From an uncultured Gemmatimonadota bacterium (lineage in GTDB: Bacteria; Gemmatimonadota; Gemmatimonadetes; Gemmatimonadales; Gemmatimonadaceae): a DNA stretch of 64,000 bases. A program made the position numbers and the translations under genes. The notes below the pieces were generated by a model. That model saw nothing but the letters and a program-made list of their open reading frames with translations. It searched no databases and was not told the origin of the DNA. Numbering within the stretch: the stretch's first letter is position 1; each line of letters starts with the position of its first letter. Location of the stretch: the NCBI GenBank assembly GCA_903910555.1, contig CAIVZZ010000015.1, positions 302,514 to 366,513 of the forward strand. The letters are read 5' to 3'. Below are positions 25,418 through 33,958 of this stretch, one piece after another.

Positions 25418-27172
25418 TTACGGTTTCTTTTTTACGTCTTCGGGTTTCTTTGGCGGAGCGCAAAATACTTTGACCGCCTGGTCGACCGCGCTCGCCATCT
25501 GCGTGATCGCCGGCATCAGCTGGTTCACAGCAGCCGGGTTTGTGGCCCCACCGACCGGGAGTTCGCTGGACGCATCAAGCAGGTAGTCCTGGACCTGCTT
25601 TGCGCCGTCGCAGCTCTTCTGCGCAACAACGTCAGAGTACATGAGTGTGGCCAGGTAGTAGTGGCTTACACCCAATTCAAATTTCGCCGTGTTCTTCGAA
25701 GTGCGATCGGCGCTCACGCTGTCTGCGTACGAAGCGTACGGAATAACCTTCTGCCACAACGGAATCGTCTTCGGGTTCGCATCGTTGGCGACCTTGAACA
25801 AGCGGCTCGCCATCGCGAGCGCAAAAGCTCCGATGCGGTCGGCATTTTCGCCGGCCTTGATCGCCTCGTGCATCGCGACCATCGCGCTGTCGTATTCGTT
25901 CGCGTCCACGAGTGACGAAACGATCAACAGGCGCGCGCCCTCGGTCTTCGGATCGATGTCTAACGCGCGCTTCAGGGAGACAACCGCCGCCTTCGTCTGT
26001 CCCGCGCGCAGTTCAAGCTGACCGCGCTGCACCCAATAATCCGCGCGCCGCGGATACTTCTGCGTGGCATGCGCCGCGATTTCAGCCGCCTTTCCATACT
26101 GACTGTCCGACTTGTAGGCATCAATCGTGCGATCGAAATACGTCGTATCAGAGAAGGCCGTGTCCAACTTTGCCATCTCGTCGCCGATCTTTTCCATCGT
26201 CTTGAAGTCTTTCGTCGCGTACAGCAGCTGCCAGTACAGCTTCGTGATCGCAGCGTCCCCCGGGTTATCATCGTAGGCCTTCTTGATGATCTTGATGGCG
26301 ACGTCATACTTGCCGGACTGCGCCAGCTCGTACACGACCGTCTGCTGCAGCTTGATGTTGGTTGGGTCGGCCGCGAGCAGATTTGACAGCGTCTTGATCT
26401 TGTTGTCCTTGTCGCCGAGCGCATCGTATGCGTCGACTTCTGCCTGCAGCGCAACCTTGCTCTTGGGATCAAGCGCGAGAATATCGTTCGCAACCTTGAT
26501 CACGTCTGCCGGCGGCTTCTTCAGGTCAACCATCGTCGCCATCTGGCAAATGCGCAGGAGCGTCGACTTCGGATACTTGGCGATGCCGGCCGCTGCCACG
26601 CTCATCGCGTCGTTGTACTTGCTCTCGCGGCGATCACCGCGGCACGCCTTCGTTTCGTCGAACACTTTGTGCGCGGCCTGATACGCCTTTGAAATCTGGC
26701 TCGCGACGTCGCCCTGATTCTTGCCGTCGAATGTGCCGAGCGGCTGGATTTGATTCTGGTCGAACGTAAGGACCAGCCACGCGGAGCCCGTGAAGCCGGC
26801 GCCCGTGGTAGCCTTGTCGATCGTGCCTTCGATGTACTCGTCTGCCCGAAGCTGCTTCGCGAGGAGGTTTGCATCACCCGGCGTGAGCGCGGCCGTCATG
26901 TCGTAGCCTGAGGCCTGCAGCGTCGCGTCGATGTTCGCCTTGGATTGGACCTGCAAATCGCGATACGAGATATCGCCCGTGATGCGATCACGAACAGTCT
27001 CCGCGAAGTCGACGCCGACCTTCTTGTCGTTGCTCTTGAACGTCACAACGACGAGCATGGGAGCGTTCGGATTCGGCGGACGCGTAAGCTGCGCTGCCGA
27101 GTAAGCCGGGAATCCACCGAGAAGCGCTATCGCCAACGGCGCGATCACGCGGAACTGGTGCCGAACCATCAC
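25418..27172 (-). CDS. exported tetratricopeptide-repeat protein
   Basis: 584 aa. A signal peptide (RVIAPLAIALLGGFPAYSAAQ) is followed by a domain of about 150 residues (MLVVVTFKSNDKKVGVDFAETV, DEYIEGTID) reminiscent of curli/TolB-N-type nucleotide-free folds. From about residue 180 on come tandem TPR-like helices (LDPKSKVALQAEVDAYDALG, YPRRADYWVQRGQLELRAG, LKRALDIDPKTEGARLL). It probably scaffolds protein contacts in the periplasm. The partner is unknown. Two cysteine-containing sites (KACRGD, KSCDGA) could form disulfides. It follows the tRNA-Val gene on the same strand. Confidence 0.75.
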   Translation of the reverse strand: MMVRHQFRVIAPLAIALLGGFPAYSAAQLTRPPNPNAPMLVVVTFKSNDKKVGVDFAETVRDRITGDISYRDLQVQSKANIDATLQASGYDMTAALTPGDANLLAKQLRADEYIEGTIDKATTGAGFTGSAWLVLTFDQNQIQPLGTFDGKNQGDVASQISKAYQAAHKVFDETKACRGDRRESKYNDAMSVAAAGIAKYPKSTLLRICQMATMVDLKKPPADVIKVANDILALDPKSKVALQAEVDAYDALGDKDNKIKTLSNLLAADPTNIKLQQTVVYELAQSGKYDVAIKIIKKAYDDNPGDAAITKLYWQLLYATKDFKTMEKIGDEMAKLDTAFSDTTYFDRTIDAYKSDSQYGKAAEIAAHATQKYPRRADYWVQRGQLELRAGQTKAAVVSLKRALDIDPKTEGARLLIVSSLVDANEYDSAMVAMHEAIKAGENADRIGAFALAMASRLFKVANDANPKTIPLWQKVIPYASYADSVSADRTSKNTAKFELGVSHYYLATLMYSDVVAQKSCDGAKQVQDYLLDASSELPVGGATNPAAVNQLMPAITQMASAVDQAVKVFCAPPKKPEDVKKKP

Positions 27173-27244
27173 TATGTCATCCTCCCGATCGGTGACCTAT
27201 CACTTGCCGGCGCGAGGCCAGACGGCTCGCCGGTCCATCAAAAA

Positions 27245-27318
27245 TGGGCGAAGAGGGACTCGAACCCCCGACACCCTGCGTGTAAGGCAGGTGCTCTAAC
27301 CAACTGAGCTATTCGCCC
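27245..27318 (-). tRNA. tRNA-Val (anticodon UAC)
   Basis: The minus strand folds as a cloverleaf: acceptor GGGCGAA/TTCGCCC (7 bp), D arm with AGCTCAGTTGGTTAGAGC, anticodon stem CCTGC/GCAGG with loop CTTACAC (anticodon TAC), and T arm GGGGGTTCGAGTCCC. The discriminator is A. CCA is not encoded; the next bases are TTTT, which could help terminate. Confidence 0.97.
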
Positions 27319-27326
27319 GTCAACGC

Positions 27327-27497
27327 CTACGAGACAATCGCGATTGGAATCAGGATCCCGTAACCGACGACGAGCAGGATCGGGGCGATAGTCTCACCGC
27401 CGCGCGCAAGATCCGCATAGCCGGCTGCCAGAACGACCGCCGCAATGCCCCACTTAAGCGCCGAAGTGCCTTTTCTCCCTGATTCTGTATCTACCAT
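27327..27497 (-). CDS. small two-helix membrane protein (56 aa)
   Basis: ATG at 27497 to TAG at 27327. The product begins MVDTESGRKGTSALKW and has two hydrophobic stretches, WGIAAVVLAAGYADL and IAPILLVVGYGILIPIAIV, separated by ARGGET. No family is recognised. Its start is only 9 bases past the -10 of a canonical promoter, so the mRNA would be almost leaderless. The tRNA-Val gene follows 8 bp downstream, suggesting one transcript that is cut to release the tRNA. Confidence 0.7.
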   Translation of the reverse strand: MVDTESGRKGTSALKWGIAAVVLAAGYADLARGGETIAPILLVVGYGILIPIAIVS

Positions 27498-27506
27498 AGG
27501 CGGCTG

Positions 27507-27535
27507 AGTTTAGACCATGCGTAATATAGTGTCAA
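27507..27535 (-). promoter_or_regulatory. canonical sigma70-type promoter for the small membrane protein and tRNA-Val
   Basis: On the minus strand TTGACA (27535-27530), a 17-base spacer and TAAACT (27512-27507) precede the ATG at 27497. This is the best match to a housekeeping promoter seen in the window. Confidence 0.75.
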
Positions 27536-27573
27536 GCAACTTTGAGCCGCTGAGTCATCAGTTAATGAGATTC

Positions 27574-28662
27574 TCATTTCCCGGCTTTGTTCCAAGCTGT
27601 TCCGGGTCCGGCGGCGGCCCGCCCTGTCCGTAAAGTAGCGCCTGTAACCTCGTCGCGCTCGCGCTGCTCCTGGAGCGCGTCCGCGGCTCGCATAAGCGCC
27701 ATCCGCCGTCCGTCGCGCTGCTTGCGAATCACCCAAAGCGGCCCCAGCACAGCGAGAAATACGAGCATCGCCACCGAGATATCCGCAAAGAGCGCGAGTG
27801 CGCCGTAACGCCTGCGGGAGCTCAACTTCCACTGGAGTTCGAAACTCGACTCGGTCACTCCGTAGGCCTGCCTGAGCGCCTGATCGATCGACCGGGTTTG
27901 CCGCCAATACTGAAAGAAAAGTGACAAACCCCGTCGGTTGTCGAGCCCCGCCATAGCGGCCACGGCGCTCCGTGCGAGCGCATATCCCGTTTGCGCGCGC
28001 GCCGAACCGCCCTGAAAGAGTGCGTCGAGCGAGTCCAGCGGCGGAATTCCGCTGAATATCAATGCGACGTTCGTTGCGAGCACATCGTCGCGCGCGAGCT
28101 CCCCCGCCGCGTACGACGCATACCCCTCGTCGAACCAGCGCGGCGGCAGATCGCCGAGTGATTCATGCAGCGCGAGGTGCGCGAGCTCGTGTCGCAGCGT
28201 CTCGCGCGGATCGCCGGCTGCGGAACTCGCGCGGCTTCCCTGCATCACGATCCGGCCATCTGCGGGAGTCGCAATCGCGGCGCCCCACTCAGGTGCCCCG
28301 CGACCAACCGCGTCGCGAAAATGCAGCGCATCCGGCGTGATCAGGATGCGTGCATGCGCGCGCGGCCGCGGCAATCCGGGAAAGATGTCGTGCGCGAGCG
28401 CTTCAGCGAGCAGCGATTTCGCGAGCGCCGCATCGCGCGGAAACGCGACAAAGGTGAAGCGGCCGGAGTCGAGCTCGACTGCGCGGGCCTGCACGGGTTC
28501 CTGCGCGGTTTCCTGTGCGGAGAGTGCCTGAGCGCTCAGCACGAGCGCCGCGACCCGATGATCGACTTCGATCCAAATGCCCCCTCGGCGGCGCCAAACC
28601 GGACCGCGAGATCGACCACTGTGACGAGCGTGCCGCGCAGGTTGATCAGGCCGCGCACCCAA
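27574..28662 (-). CDS. membrane-anchored HExxH metallopeptidase-like protein (gluzincin, peptidase-MA type)
   Basis: 362 aa as drawn, but the first ~30 codons overlap the CheW-like frame and look spurious. The only other plausible start in frame is a GTG at 28542, which would shorten the leader HRVAALVLSAQALSAQ. The mature part has the zinc motif HELAH (about 158-162) and a downstream third ligand in WFDEGYASYAAGE. A C-terminal membrane helix (ISVAMLVFLAVLGPLWVI, about 300-318) and a basic tail follow. It probably acts outside the cytoplasm; substrate unknown. See the CheW entry for a possible frameshift linking the two. Confidence 0.65.
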   Translation of the reverse strand: MGARPDQPARHARHSGRSRGPVWRRRGGIWIEVDHRVAALVLSAQALSAQETAQEPVQARAVELDSGRFTFVAFPRDAALAKSLLAEALAHDIFPGLPRPRAHARILITPDALHFRDAVGRGAPEWGAAIATPADGRIVMQGSRASSAAGDPRETLRHELAHLALHESLGDLPPRWFDEGYASYAAGELARDDVLATNVALIFSGIPPLDSLDALFQGGSARAQTGYALARSAVAAMAGLDNRRGLSLFFQYWRQTRSIDQALRQAYGVTESSFELQWKLSSRRRYGALALFADISVAMLVFLAVLGPLWVIRKQRDGRRMALMRAADALQEQRERDEVTGATLRTGRAAAGPGTAWNKAGK

Positions 28663-28835
28663 TCAGGTGCCCCGGGCAACCTCGTGGCCGCGCGCGCTGG
28701 AACGATTTCGCGCACTGCCTCCAAATCACACGCACACAGCCGATCCGCGACCCTGAACAGCAGGAAGCGGCGAAGCTGTAATTCAGCCGTCGACTCTATA
28801 GAAGCCAAGGTACTCCAGCGGATCGGGGTGGGCAA
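28536..28835 (-). CDS. CheW-like domain protein, C-terminally short
   Basis: 99 aa with the first half of a CheW fold: RRFLLFRVADRLCACDLEAV, then PDWVRGLINLRGTLVTVVDLAVRF. The second beta barrel expected in CheW is missing; the frame ends 15 residues after that. Both in-frame starts are TTG (28835 or 28808) and overlap the end of the rluA-family gene. A five-G run near 28577-28581 lies just before the frame ends. A shift there would fuse it to the peptidase frame (GIWIEVDHRVAALVLS), so either a degraded CheW or a sequencing/programmed frameshift is possible. No other chemotaxis gene is nearby. Confidence 0.5.
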   Translation of the reverse strand: MPTPIRWSTLASIESTAELQLRRFLLFRVADRLCACDLEAVREIVPARAATRLPGAPDWVRGLINLRGTLVTVVDLAVRFGAAEGAFGSKSIIGSRRSC

Positions 28836-29763
28836 TCAAATCTGCCATTTCCGACGCTGCGATCAGCGACTGCCGGAGGTCCTCCGGCAACTTCGAACGG
28901 AAATCGAGTAACTCACCCGTCACCGGGTGTTTGAAGACGAGCCAAGCAGCATGGAGGAAATGCCTTTTTGGAGGCAATCCCATCAGCCGGCGGGCTCCTC
29001 CGCCGCCGTACGTGTCGTCGCCGACGACCGGGTGCCCGATCGACGCCAGATGCACGCGAATCTGATGCGTCCGCCCGGAATGCAAGTGCGCCCGCAGCAG
29101 ATCCGTCTGCTCAAAGCGCGCGAGCCTGTAGAAGTCGGTGCGCGCGGCGCGGCCGCCGAGCGCAACCGCCATCCGTTTGCGGTCGTTGGGATCGCGCGCG
29201 ATCGGCTGGTCGACCGCAATCATGTTCTTCTCGATGTGGCCCCAGCTCAGCGTCGCGTACCTGCGCGCGACGCGACGCTCGGTGATCGCCTTGCCCAATG
29301 CGCGCAGCGTACGATCGGTCTTCGCGACGACAATCAGCCCCGACGTGTCCTTGTCGAGGCGATGCACGAGGCCCGCGCGTTCTTCTGTCGATCCCTCGGC
29401 AAGCGCCTGACCGCGCCCCTTCAGCGCGTTGACGAGCGTGCCGGTCCAGTTTCCCGGCGCGGGGTGCACGACCATTCCCGCGGGCTTGTCGACCACGAGC
29501 AGTTCGGCGTCCTCGTACATGATCGTGAGCGGAATATTCTCGCCGTCGACCGTGCGCGCCGATACTTCAGGCATCTCGACGACTACTTCGTTTCCGTCTT
29601 CGGCACGGAAACTCGCTTTTTCTTTTTTCCCGTCGACTAGGACGGCACCGTTCGCGATAAGCGTCGCCGCCTGGGAACGGGAGAGGTCGAGACGACGCGC
29701 GACGAGGAGATCCAACCTCGCGGCGTCGTCCCCCTCAACCTTGAACCGCCGCGTCCGATCCAC
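28783..29763 (-). CDS. rluD: RluA/RluD-family pseudouridine synthase
   Basis: 326 aa. An N-terminal S4 RNA-binding domain (ARLDLLVARRLDLSRSQAATL) precedes the catalytic domain with VVDKPAGMVVHPA and HRLDKDTSGLIVVAKT, whose Asp is the catalytic residue. Later blocks RTHQIRVHLASIGHPVVGD and HAAWLVFKHPVTGE are typical. It isomerises uridines in large-subunit rRNA. The lspA-rluD order is common in bacteria. RluD specificity is inferred from the S4 domain and context. Its start overlaps the lspA 3' end by 29 bp. Confidence 0.9.
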   Translation of the reverse strand: MDRTRRFKVEGDDAARLDLLVARRLDLSRSQAATLIANGAVLVDGKKEKASFRAEDGNEVVVEMPEVSARTVDGENIPLTIMYEDAELLVVDKPAGMVVHPAPGNWTGTLVNALKGRGQALAEGSTEERAGLVHRLDKDTSGLIVVAKTDRTLRALGKAITERRVARRYATLSWGHIEKNMIAVDQPIARDPNDRKRMAVALGGRAARTDFYRLARFEQTDLLRAHLHSGRTHQIRVHLASIGHPVVGDDTYGGGGARRLMGLPPKRHFLHAAWLVFKHPVTGELLDFRSKLPEDLRQSLIAASEMADLIAHPDPLEYLGFYRVDG

Positions 29764-30289
29764 TCGTCACAACAGTCGGTGCGGACACTTTTGCCGCAGC
29801 CTGCGCAGCGGCGTCTTCTTTCCAGAGTACAATCGCGAGCAGCACCGCACCGCAGCTCACGGCCATATCGGCCACGTTGAACGTCGGCCAGCGCATCGAG
29901 CCGACGCCGACATCGATGAAATCAACAACGCCCCGCCCTGACTTGAGCCGGTCGAGGAGATTGCCGAGTGCGCCGCCGCAAACGAGCGAGAGTGCAAGGG
30001 TGCGCACAAAATCTCCGGCGCGTGTCGTGCGATAGAGCTCCCACAGGAGCACGAGCGCGCCAACGGTCAGCGCCGTGAAAATCCATCGCGAGTACGGGCC
30101 CAGGTGCAACCCGAACGCCGCGCCGGGATTGAAGACGAGCGTGAGGCGCAGCGATTCACCAAGCACCTCGCGTGGCAGTCGCGACGGCATGAGCCGGTCG
30201 ACCGCCATGATCTTCGTGAACGCGTCGACCAGCACGACCGACGCGGCCACTCCGAAAAAGAGACGCGGGTTCGGATTACTTCTTTCCAT
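29735..30289 (-). CDS. lspA: lipoprotein signal peptidase (signal peptidase II)
   Basis: 184 aa from the ATG at 30289; the open frame upstream lies inside the dksA-like gene. Four membrane helices are visible. Conserved blocks are LTLVFNPGAAFG, GNLLDRL and VVDFIDVGV, then WPTFNVADMAVSCG, giving the two catalytic aspartates in NLLDR and NVAD. It cleaves prolipoproteins after lipidation at the inner membrane, relevant to the lipoprotein encoded at 36.3 kb. It overlaps the upstream gene by 14 bp. Confidence 0.95.
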   Translation of the reverse strand: MERSNPNPRLFFGVAASVVLVDAFTKIMAVDRLMPSRLPREVLGESLRLTLVFNPGAAFGLHLGPYSRWIFTALTVGALVLLWELYRTTRAGDFVRTLALSLVCGGALGNLLDRLKSGRGVVDFIDVGVGSMRWPTFNVADMAVSCGAVLLAIVLWKEDAAAQAAAKVSAPTVVTSGSDAAVQG

Positions 30290-30695
30290 CTTCTTCGCGT
30301 TGCTTGCAGGCGATACAGAATCGCGCATGCGGCAGCGCGTCGAGACGGTCGAAGCCGATTTCGCCGCCGCACTGATGGCAGCGCCCGAACGTTTCCGGCG
30401 AGCGATAGAGACGACGCAGCGCTTCGTCGATATGCCAGAGGAAGCGCCCTTCCTGGCTCGCGAAGAGAAACGCCTTCTCGCGCTCCATGGCGTCGGTCCC
30501 TTGATCCGCCATGTGGAACGAGTACGACGACAGGTCGCCGTCGGCGCCCTGAGGCGTCGAGCCGAATGTCTCGTCGTAGTGGCCGAGTTCCTTGAGCACG
30601 CGCTTGCGCTCTTCGAGCAGACGCTTTTCAAAATGCGCGATCTGCTTTTTGGCCATCGGCTTGAACTTCTTATCGCCTTCCGCAGGTGAAGCCAT
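30276..30695 (-). CDS. DksA/TraR-family zinc-finger protein
   Basis: 139 aa from the ATG at 30695. A helical N-terminus (MAKKQIAHFEKRLLEERKRV) forms the expected coiled coil. The C4 zinc finger reads CHQCGGEIGFDRL ... FCIACK. Members bind in the RNA polymerase secondary channel, with ppGpp in the case of DksA. The DxxDxA tip residues are not clearly present, so it is left unnamed. ileS stops 2 bp upstream; lspA overlaps downstream. Confidence 0.85.
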   Translation of the reverse strand: MASPAEGDKKFKPMAKKQIAHFEKRLLEERKRVLKELGHYDETFGSTPQGADGDLSSYSFHMADQGTDAMEREKAFLFASQEGRFLWHIDEALRRLYRSPETFGRCHQCGGEIGFDRLDALPHARFCIACKQREEDGKK

Positions 30696-30697
30696 CG

Positions 30698-33600
30698 TCA
30701 GACGTCCCGTGTTAGAGCAATGTGTGCGGTCATGCCGTCGAGCTCGAGGGCAATAGCCGATGGATCTGCCGAGAGAGAATCCGTGACGATCATCTCGCGG
30801 GCCAGCACTTCTCCGGCGATCCACTGCCGGTGTTGCTCGGCGATCGCGCGCAATGCGTCGGGCCCGGCAATCTGCAGCCGGATCCGGTCGCTTACGGCGA
30901 GCCCCGTATCTTTCCGAAGCCTTTGTACACGGCTCACAATTTCACGTGCCATACCCTCGGCGCGCAGTTCCGGCGTCACAGTTGTGTCAATCGCGGCGAA
31001 GCGCGCGCCGTCTTCCTGCACTTCCAGCGGTCCGCTCGCGCGGCGATGGATGGTGACTTCGTCCGCCTTGAGTTCGTGGTCGACGCCGTCGACGCCGATG
31101 ATCACCGGCTCGCCGCGCTCGAACGCGCGCAGCATGTCCGATGACAGCGCGGCAACGGCCGCCGCGGCTTTGGGAGTCTCTTTTCCCCAGCGCGTTCCAA
31201 GCGCGCGGAAATTCGGCTTCGCTTCGAGTGAGACAAGCGAATCGGCGCTCGACGCGAACTCAACCGACTTCACATTGAGCTCTGCCGCGAGCAACGGCAC
31301 GAGCTCGTGCACCATCGCATCAACCGCGGCGCTGTGCTTCGGCAGTACACACACCATTCGCGCGAGCGGCTGGCGCACATTCACGCCGGCGGCTTCGCGT
31401 GCCGCGCGGCCGAGCGTCGCGAGCGTGCGCATCTCGCGCATCGCTTCTTCCAATTCCGGTTTCGCTGCGAACGGTTCAGGGCGCAGATACGGCGCCATGT
31501 GCACCGACTCACCCGTGAGCTCGCGATGCATCCAGTCTGTGACGAACGGTGCGAACGGCGCGAGCAAGCGGCAGCTCACCACGAGCACTTCGTGCAGCGT
31601 CGCGAATGCCGCGCGATTGTCAGCGCCGCGCACATCCCAAAAGCGATCGCGCGAGCGGCGCACGTACCACTTCGAGACGTCTTCATCGACGAACTCCATC
31701 ACGACGCGCGCAGCGCCCGTCGCGTCGTACTCGTCGAGCAAACGATTCGCTTCTGCTTCGACTGACGCGAGCCGCGAGAGCACCCACCGGTCGAGCGCCG
31801 GACGATTTTCACGACCCGGATCCGCCGGTGATGGCGCCCATCCCAAATTCGCGTACTCGGCAAATACGCCGTTGTAGAGATTCTTCAGCGTGATGAGGAA
31901 ACGGCCCGCCGTTCCGCGGATCACCGCTTCGTCGAAACTGCGCGGCTTCCAGATCTGACTCGCCGTGACGAGAAAGAGGCGCACGGCATCGGCACCATGG
32001 CGCTCCATCACTGCCATCGGCTCGACGGTATTGCCCTTCGACTTCGACATTTTCTGGCCGGCCGCGTCGAGCACGAGATCGTTCACGACGACGTTGCGAT
32101 ACGGCGTGGCCATCGGATTCGAAGCCGCGCTCGCGCCACCGGCCGCACCGGCGTGCGCGCCGAGCGCGTCGCCGAGCCCGGTCGCAATGGCGAGCAGCGA
32201 ATAAAACCATCCACGCGTTTGATCCACACCCTCGGCGATAAAATCCGCCGGGAAGTGACGCTGGAACTGTGCCGTGTTCTCGAACGGATAATGCCACTGC
32301 GCGAACGACATCGAGCCCGAATCAAACCAGGCATCGATCACCTCGTTCACGCGACGCATCGTGCCCTTCCCCGATTTCGCGGGCCAGGTATACGCGTCAA
32401 TAAACGGTTTGTGCGGATCGAAATCAGGTGCAAGCGTGCGGCCGCTGCGCGCAGCGAGTTCTTCATAGCTGCCGATCGCCTCGACTTCAGCCGGATCTTC
32501 ATCGTTGACCCACACCGGGAGCGGCGTTCCCCAGTAGCGGTCACGTGAAATCGCCCAATCGATGTTGTTCTCGAGCCACACGCCAAAGCGACCCGTGCCC
32601 ACATCGGGCGGAGTCCAGTTGATCGCCGCGTTGCGCGCGATCATTTCATCCTTCACCGCGGTCGTGCGCACAAACCACGATGCGCGCGCGTAGTACAGCA
32701 GGGGCGTGCCGCAACGCCAGCAGTGCGGATACGGATGGTGCACGGTGCCGGCCTTCCAGAGCACGTCGCGCTTCTTGAGTTCCTCGATGATCTGCGGCGC
32801 GGCGTCCTTCACTTTCATTCCGCCGACGACGGGAATGTCCGCGGGGAATTCTCCGCGCGCGTTCACCGGCTGCAAAAATGCGAGGCCGTGCTTCTTGCCG
32901 GCGTTGTAGTCGTCCGCGCCGAATGCAGGCGACATGTGCACGACGCCCGACCCGTCGTCCGCGGACACAAAATCCTCGGCGACGATTATTTCGTGCGCGC
33001 CCTCACCGTACGCGACCCAGTCGAGCGGCCGCTTGTAACGCATGCCGGCGAGTTGATTGCCGGTGAAGTTTGCGACAATCTCCCACTTCGAGCGCCATTC
33101 CTGCCCGAGCACCGCAATCGCGCGCGACTCGGCAAGCAGCAGCGTCCAGTCCGTGCGGCCGTTTTTGCGGACCTCGATGTAGTTGAGCTCGGGATTTACG
33201 GCGAGCGCAGCATTCGAGAGCAGCGTCCATGGAGTTGTCGTCCACACGACGATGCGCCGCCGTCCTTCACCCTCACCCGTCACGAGATCAAGCGCGAGAT
33301 AGATACTGGGATCTTCCGTGTCTTCGTAACCCTGCGCGACTTCGTGCGATGAGAGCGACGTGCCGCAGCGCGGGCAATACGGAAGAATCTTGTGACCCTG
33401 GTACAACAGTTTTTTGTCGAACAGCGTCTTCAGCGCCCACCAAACGCTCTCGACGTAATCGTTCGAATATGTGACGTACGGATTCGCGTAATCGAGCCAG
33501 TAGCCCATGCGCGCGCTGAGCCGTTCCCACTCTTCGCGATATTTCCACACACTTTCGCGGCACCGCTTGTTGAATTCTTCTACGCCGAATTTTTCGATGT

Positions 33601-33958
33601 CCTGCTTGCCGGTGAGTCCGAGCGCCTTCTCGACTTCGATCTCCACCGGAAGGCCGTGCGTGTCCCAGCCGGCCTTTCGCGAAACATGAAATCCGCGCAT
33701 CGCGCGATGACGGCAAAACAAATCCTTCAGCGTGCGCGAGAAGACGTGATGAATTCCGGGACGTCCGTTTGCCGTCGGCGGCCCCTCGAAAAACACGAAC
33801 TCCGGGCCGCCCTCTCGCGCGGACACCGACCGGCGAAAGAGATCCTCCTCATTCCAGCCGGCGAGAAGTTCCTCCTCCATCTCACGCGCTGCGCTCTCCG
33901 GCGGCAGCCGGCGATACCGCATTGCGATTTCTGCGCCTTTTTCTGCGGTCGTCGACAT
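30698..33958 (-). CDS. ileS: isoleucyl-tRNA synthetase
   Basis: 1086 aa from the ATG at 33958, which shares its A with the stop of the phosphorylase gene. The HIGH-equivalent is GRPGIHHVF near residue 70, KMSKSKGNT lies in the middle third, and the CP1 editing domain between them includes VVWTTTPWTLLSN and GWDTHGLPVE upstream. No C-terminal zinc cluster of the E. coli IleRS1 type is seen. Length and HIGH context fit the IleRS2 class, known for low mupirocin sensitivity. It charges tRNA-Ile in the cytoplasm. Confidence 0.95.
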   Translation of the reverse strand: MSTTAEKGAEIAMRYRRLPPESAAREMEEELLAGWNEEDLFRRSVSAREGGPEFVFFEGPPTANGRPGIHHVFSRTLKDLFCRHRAMRGFHVSRKAGWDTHGLPVEIEVEKALGLTGKQDIEKFGVEEFNKRCRESVWKYREEWERLSARMGYWLDYANPYVTYSNDYVESVWWALKTLFDKKLLYQGHKILPYCPRCGTSLSSHEVAQGYEDTEDPSIYLALDLVTGEGEGRRRIVVWTTTPWTLLSNAALAVNPELNYIEVRKNGRTDWTLLLAESRAIAVLGQEWRSKWEIVANFTGNQLAGMRYKRPLDWVAYGEGAHEIIVAEDFVSADDGSGVVHMSPAFGADDYNAGKKHGLAFLQPVNARGEFPADIPVVGGMKVKDAAPQIIEELKKRDVLWKAGTVHHPYPHCWRCGTPLLYYARASWFVRTTAVKDEMIARNAAINWTPPDVGTGRFGVWLENNIDWAISRDRYWGTPLPVWVNDEDPAEVEAIGSYEELAARSGRTLAPDFDPHKPFIDAYTWPAKSGKGTMRRVNEVIDAWFDSGSMSFAQWHYPFENTAQFQRHFPADFIAEGVDQTRGWFYSLLAIATGLGDALGAHAGAAGGASAASNPMATPYRNVVVNDLVLDAAGQKMSKSKGNTVEPMAVMERHGADAVRLFLVTASQIWKPRSFDEAVIRGTAGRFLITLKNLYNGVFAEYANLGWAPSPADPGRENRPALDRWVLSRLASVEAEANRLLDEYDATGAARVVMEFVDEDVSKWYVRRSRDRFWDVRGADNRAAFATLHEVLVVSCRLLAPFAPFVTDWMHRELTGESVHMAPYLRPEPFAAKPELEEAMREMRTLATLGRAAREAAGVNVRQPLARMVCVLPKHSAAVDAMVHELVPLLAAELNVKSVEFASSADSLVSLEAKPNFRALGTRWGKETPKAAAAVAALSSDMLRAFERGEPVIIGVDGVDHELKADEVTIHRRASGPLEVQEDGARFAAIDTTVTPELRAEGMAREIVSRVQRLRKDTGLAVSDRIRLQIAGPDALRAIAEQHRQWIAGEVLAREMIVTDSLSADPSAIALELDGMTAHIALTRDV

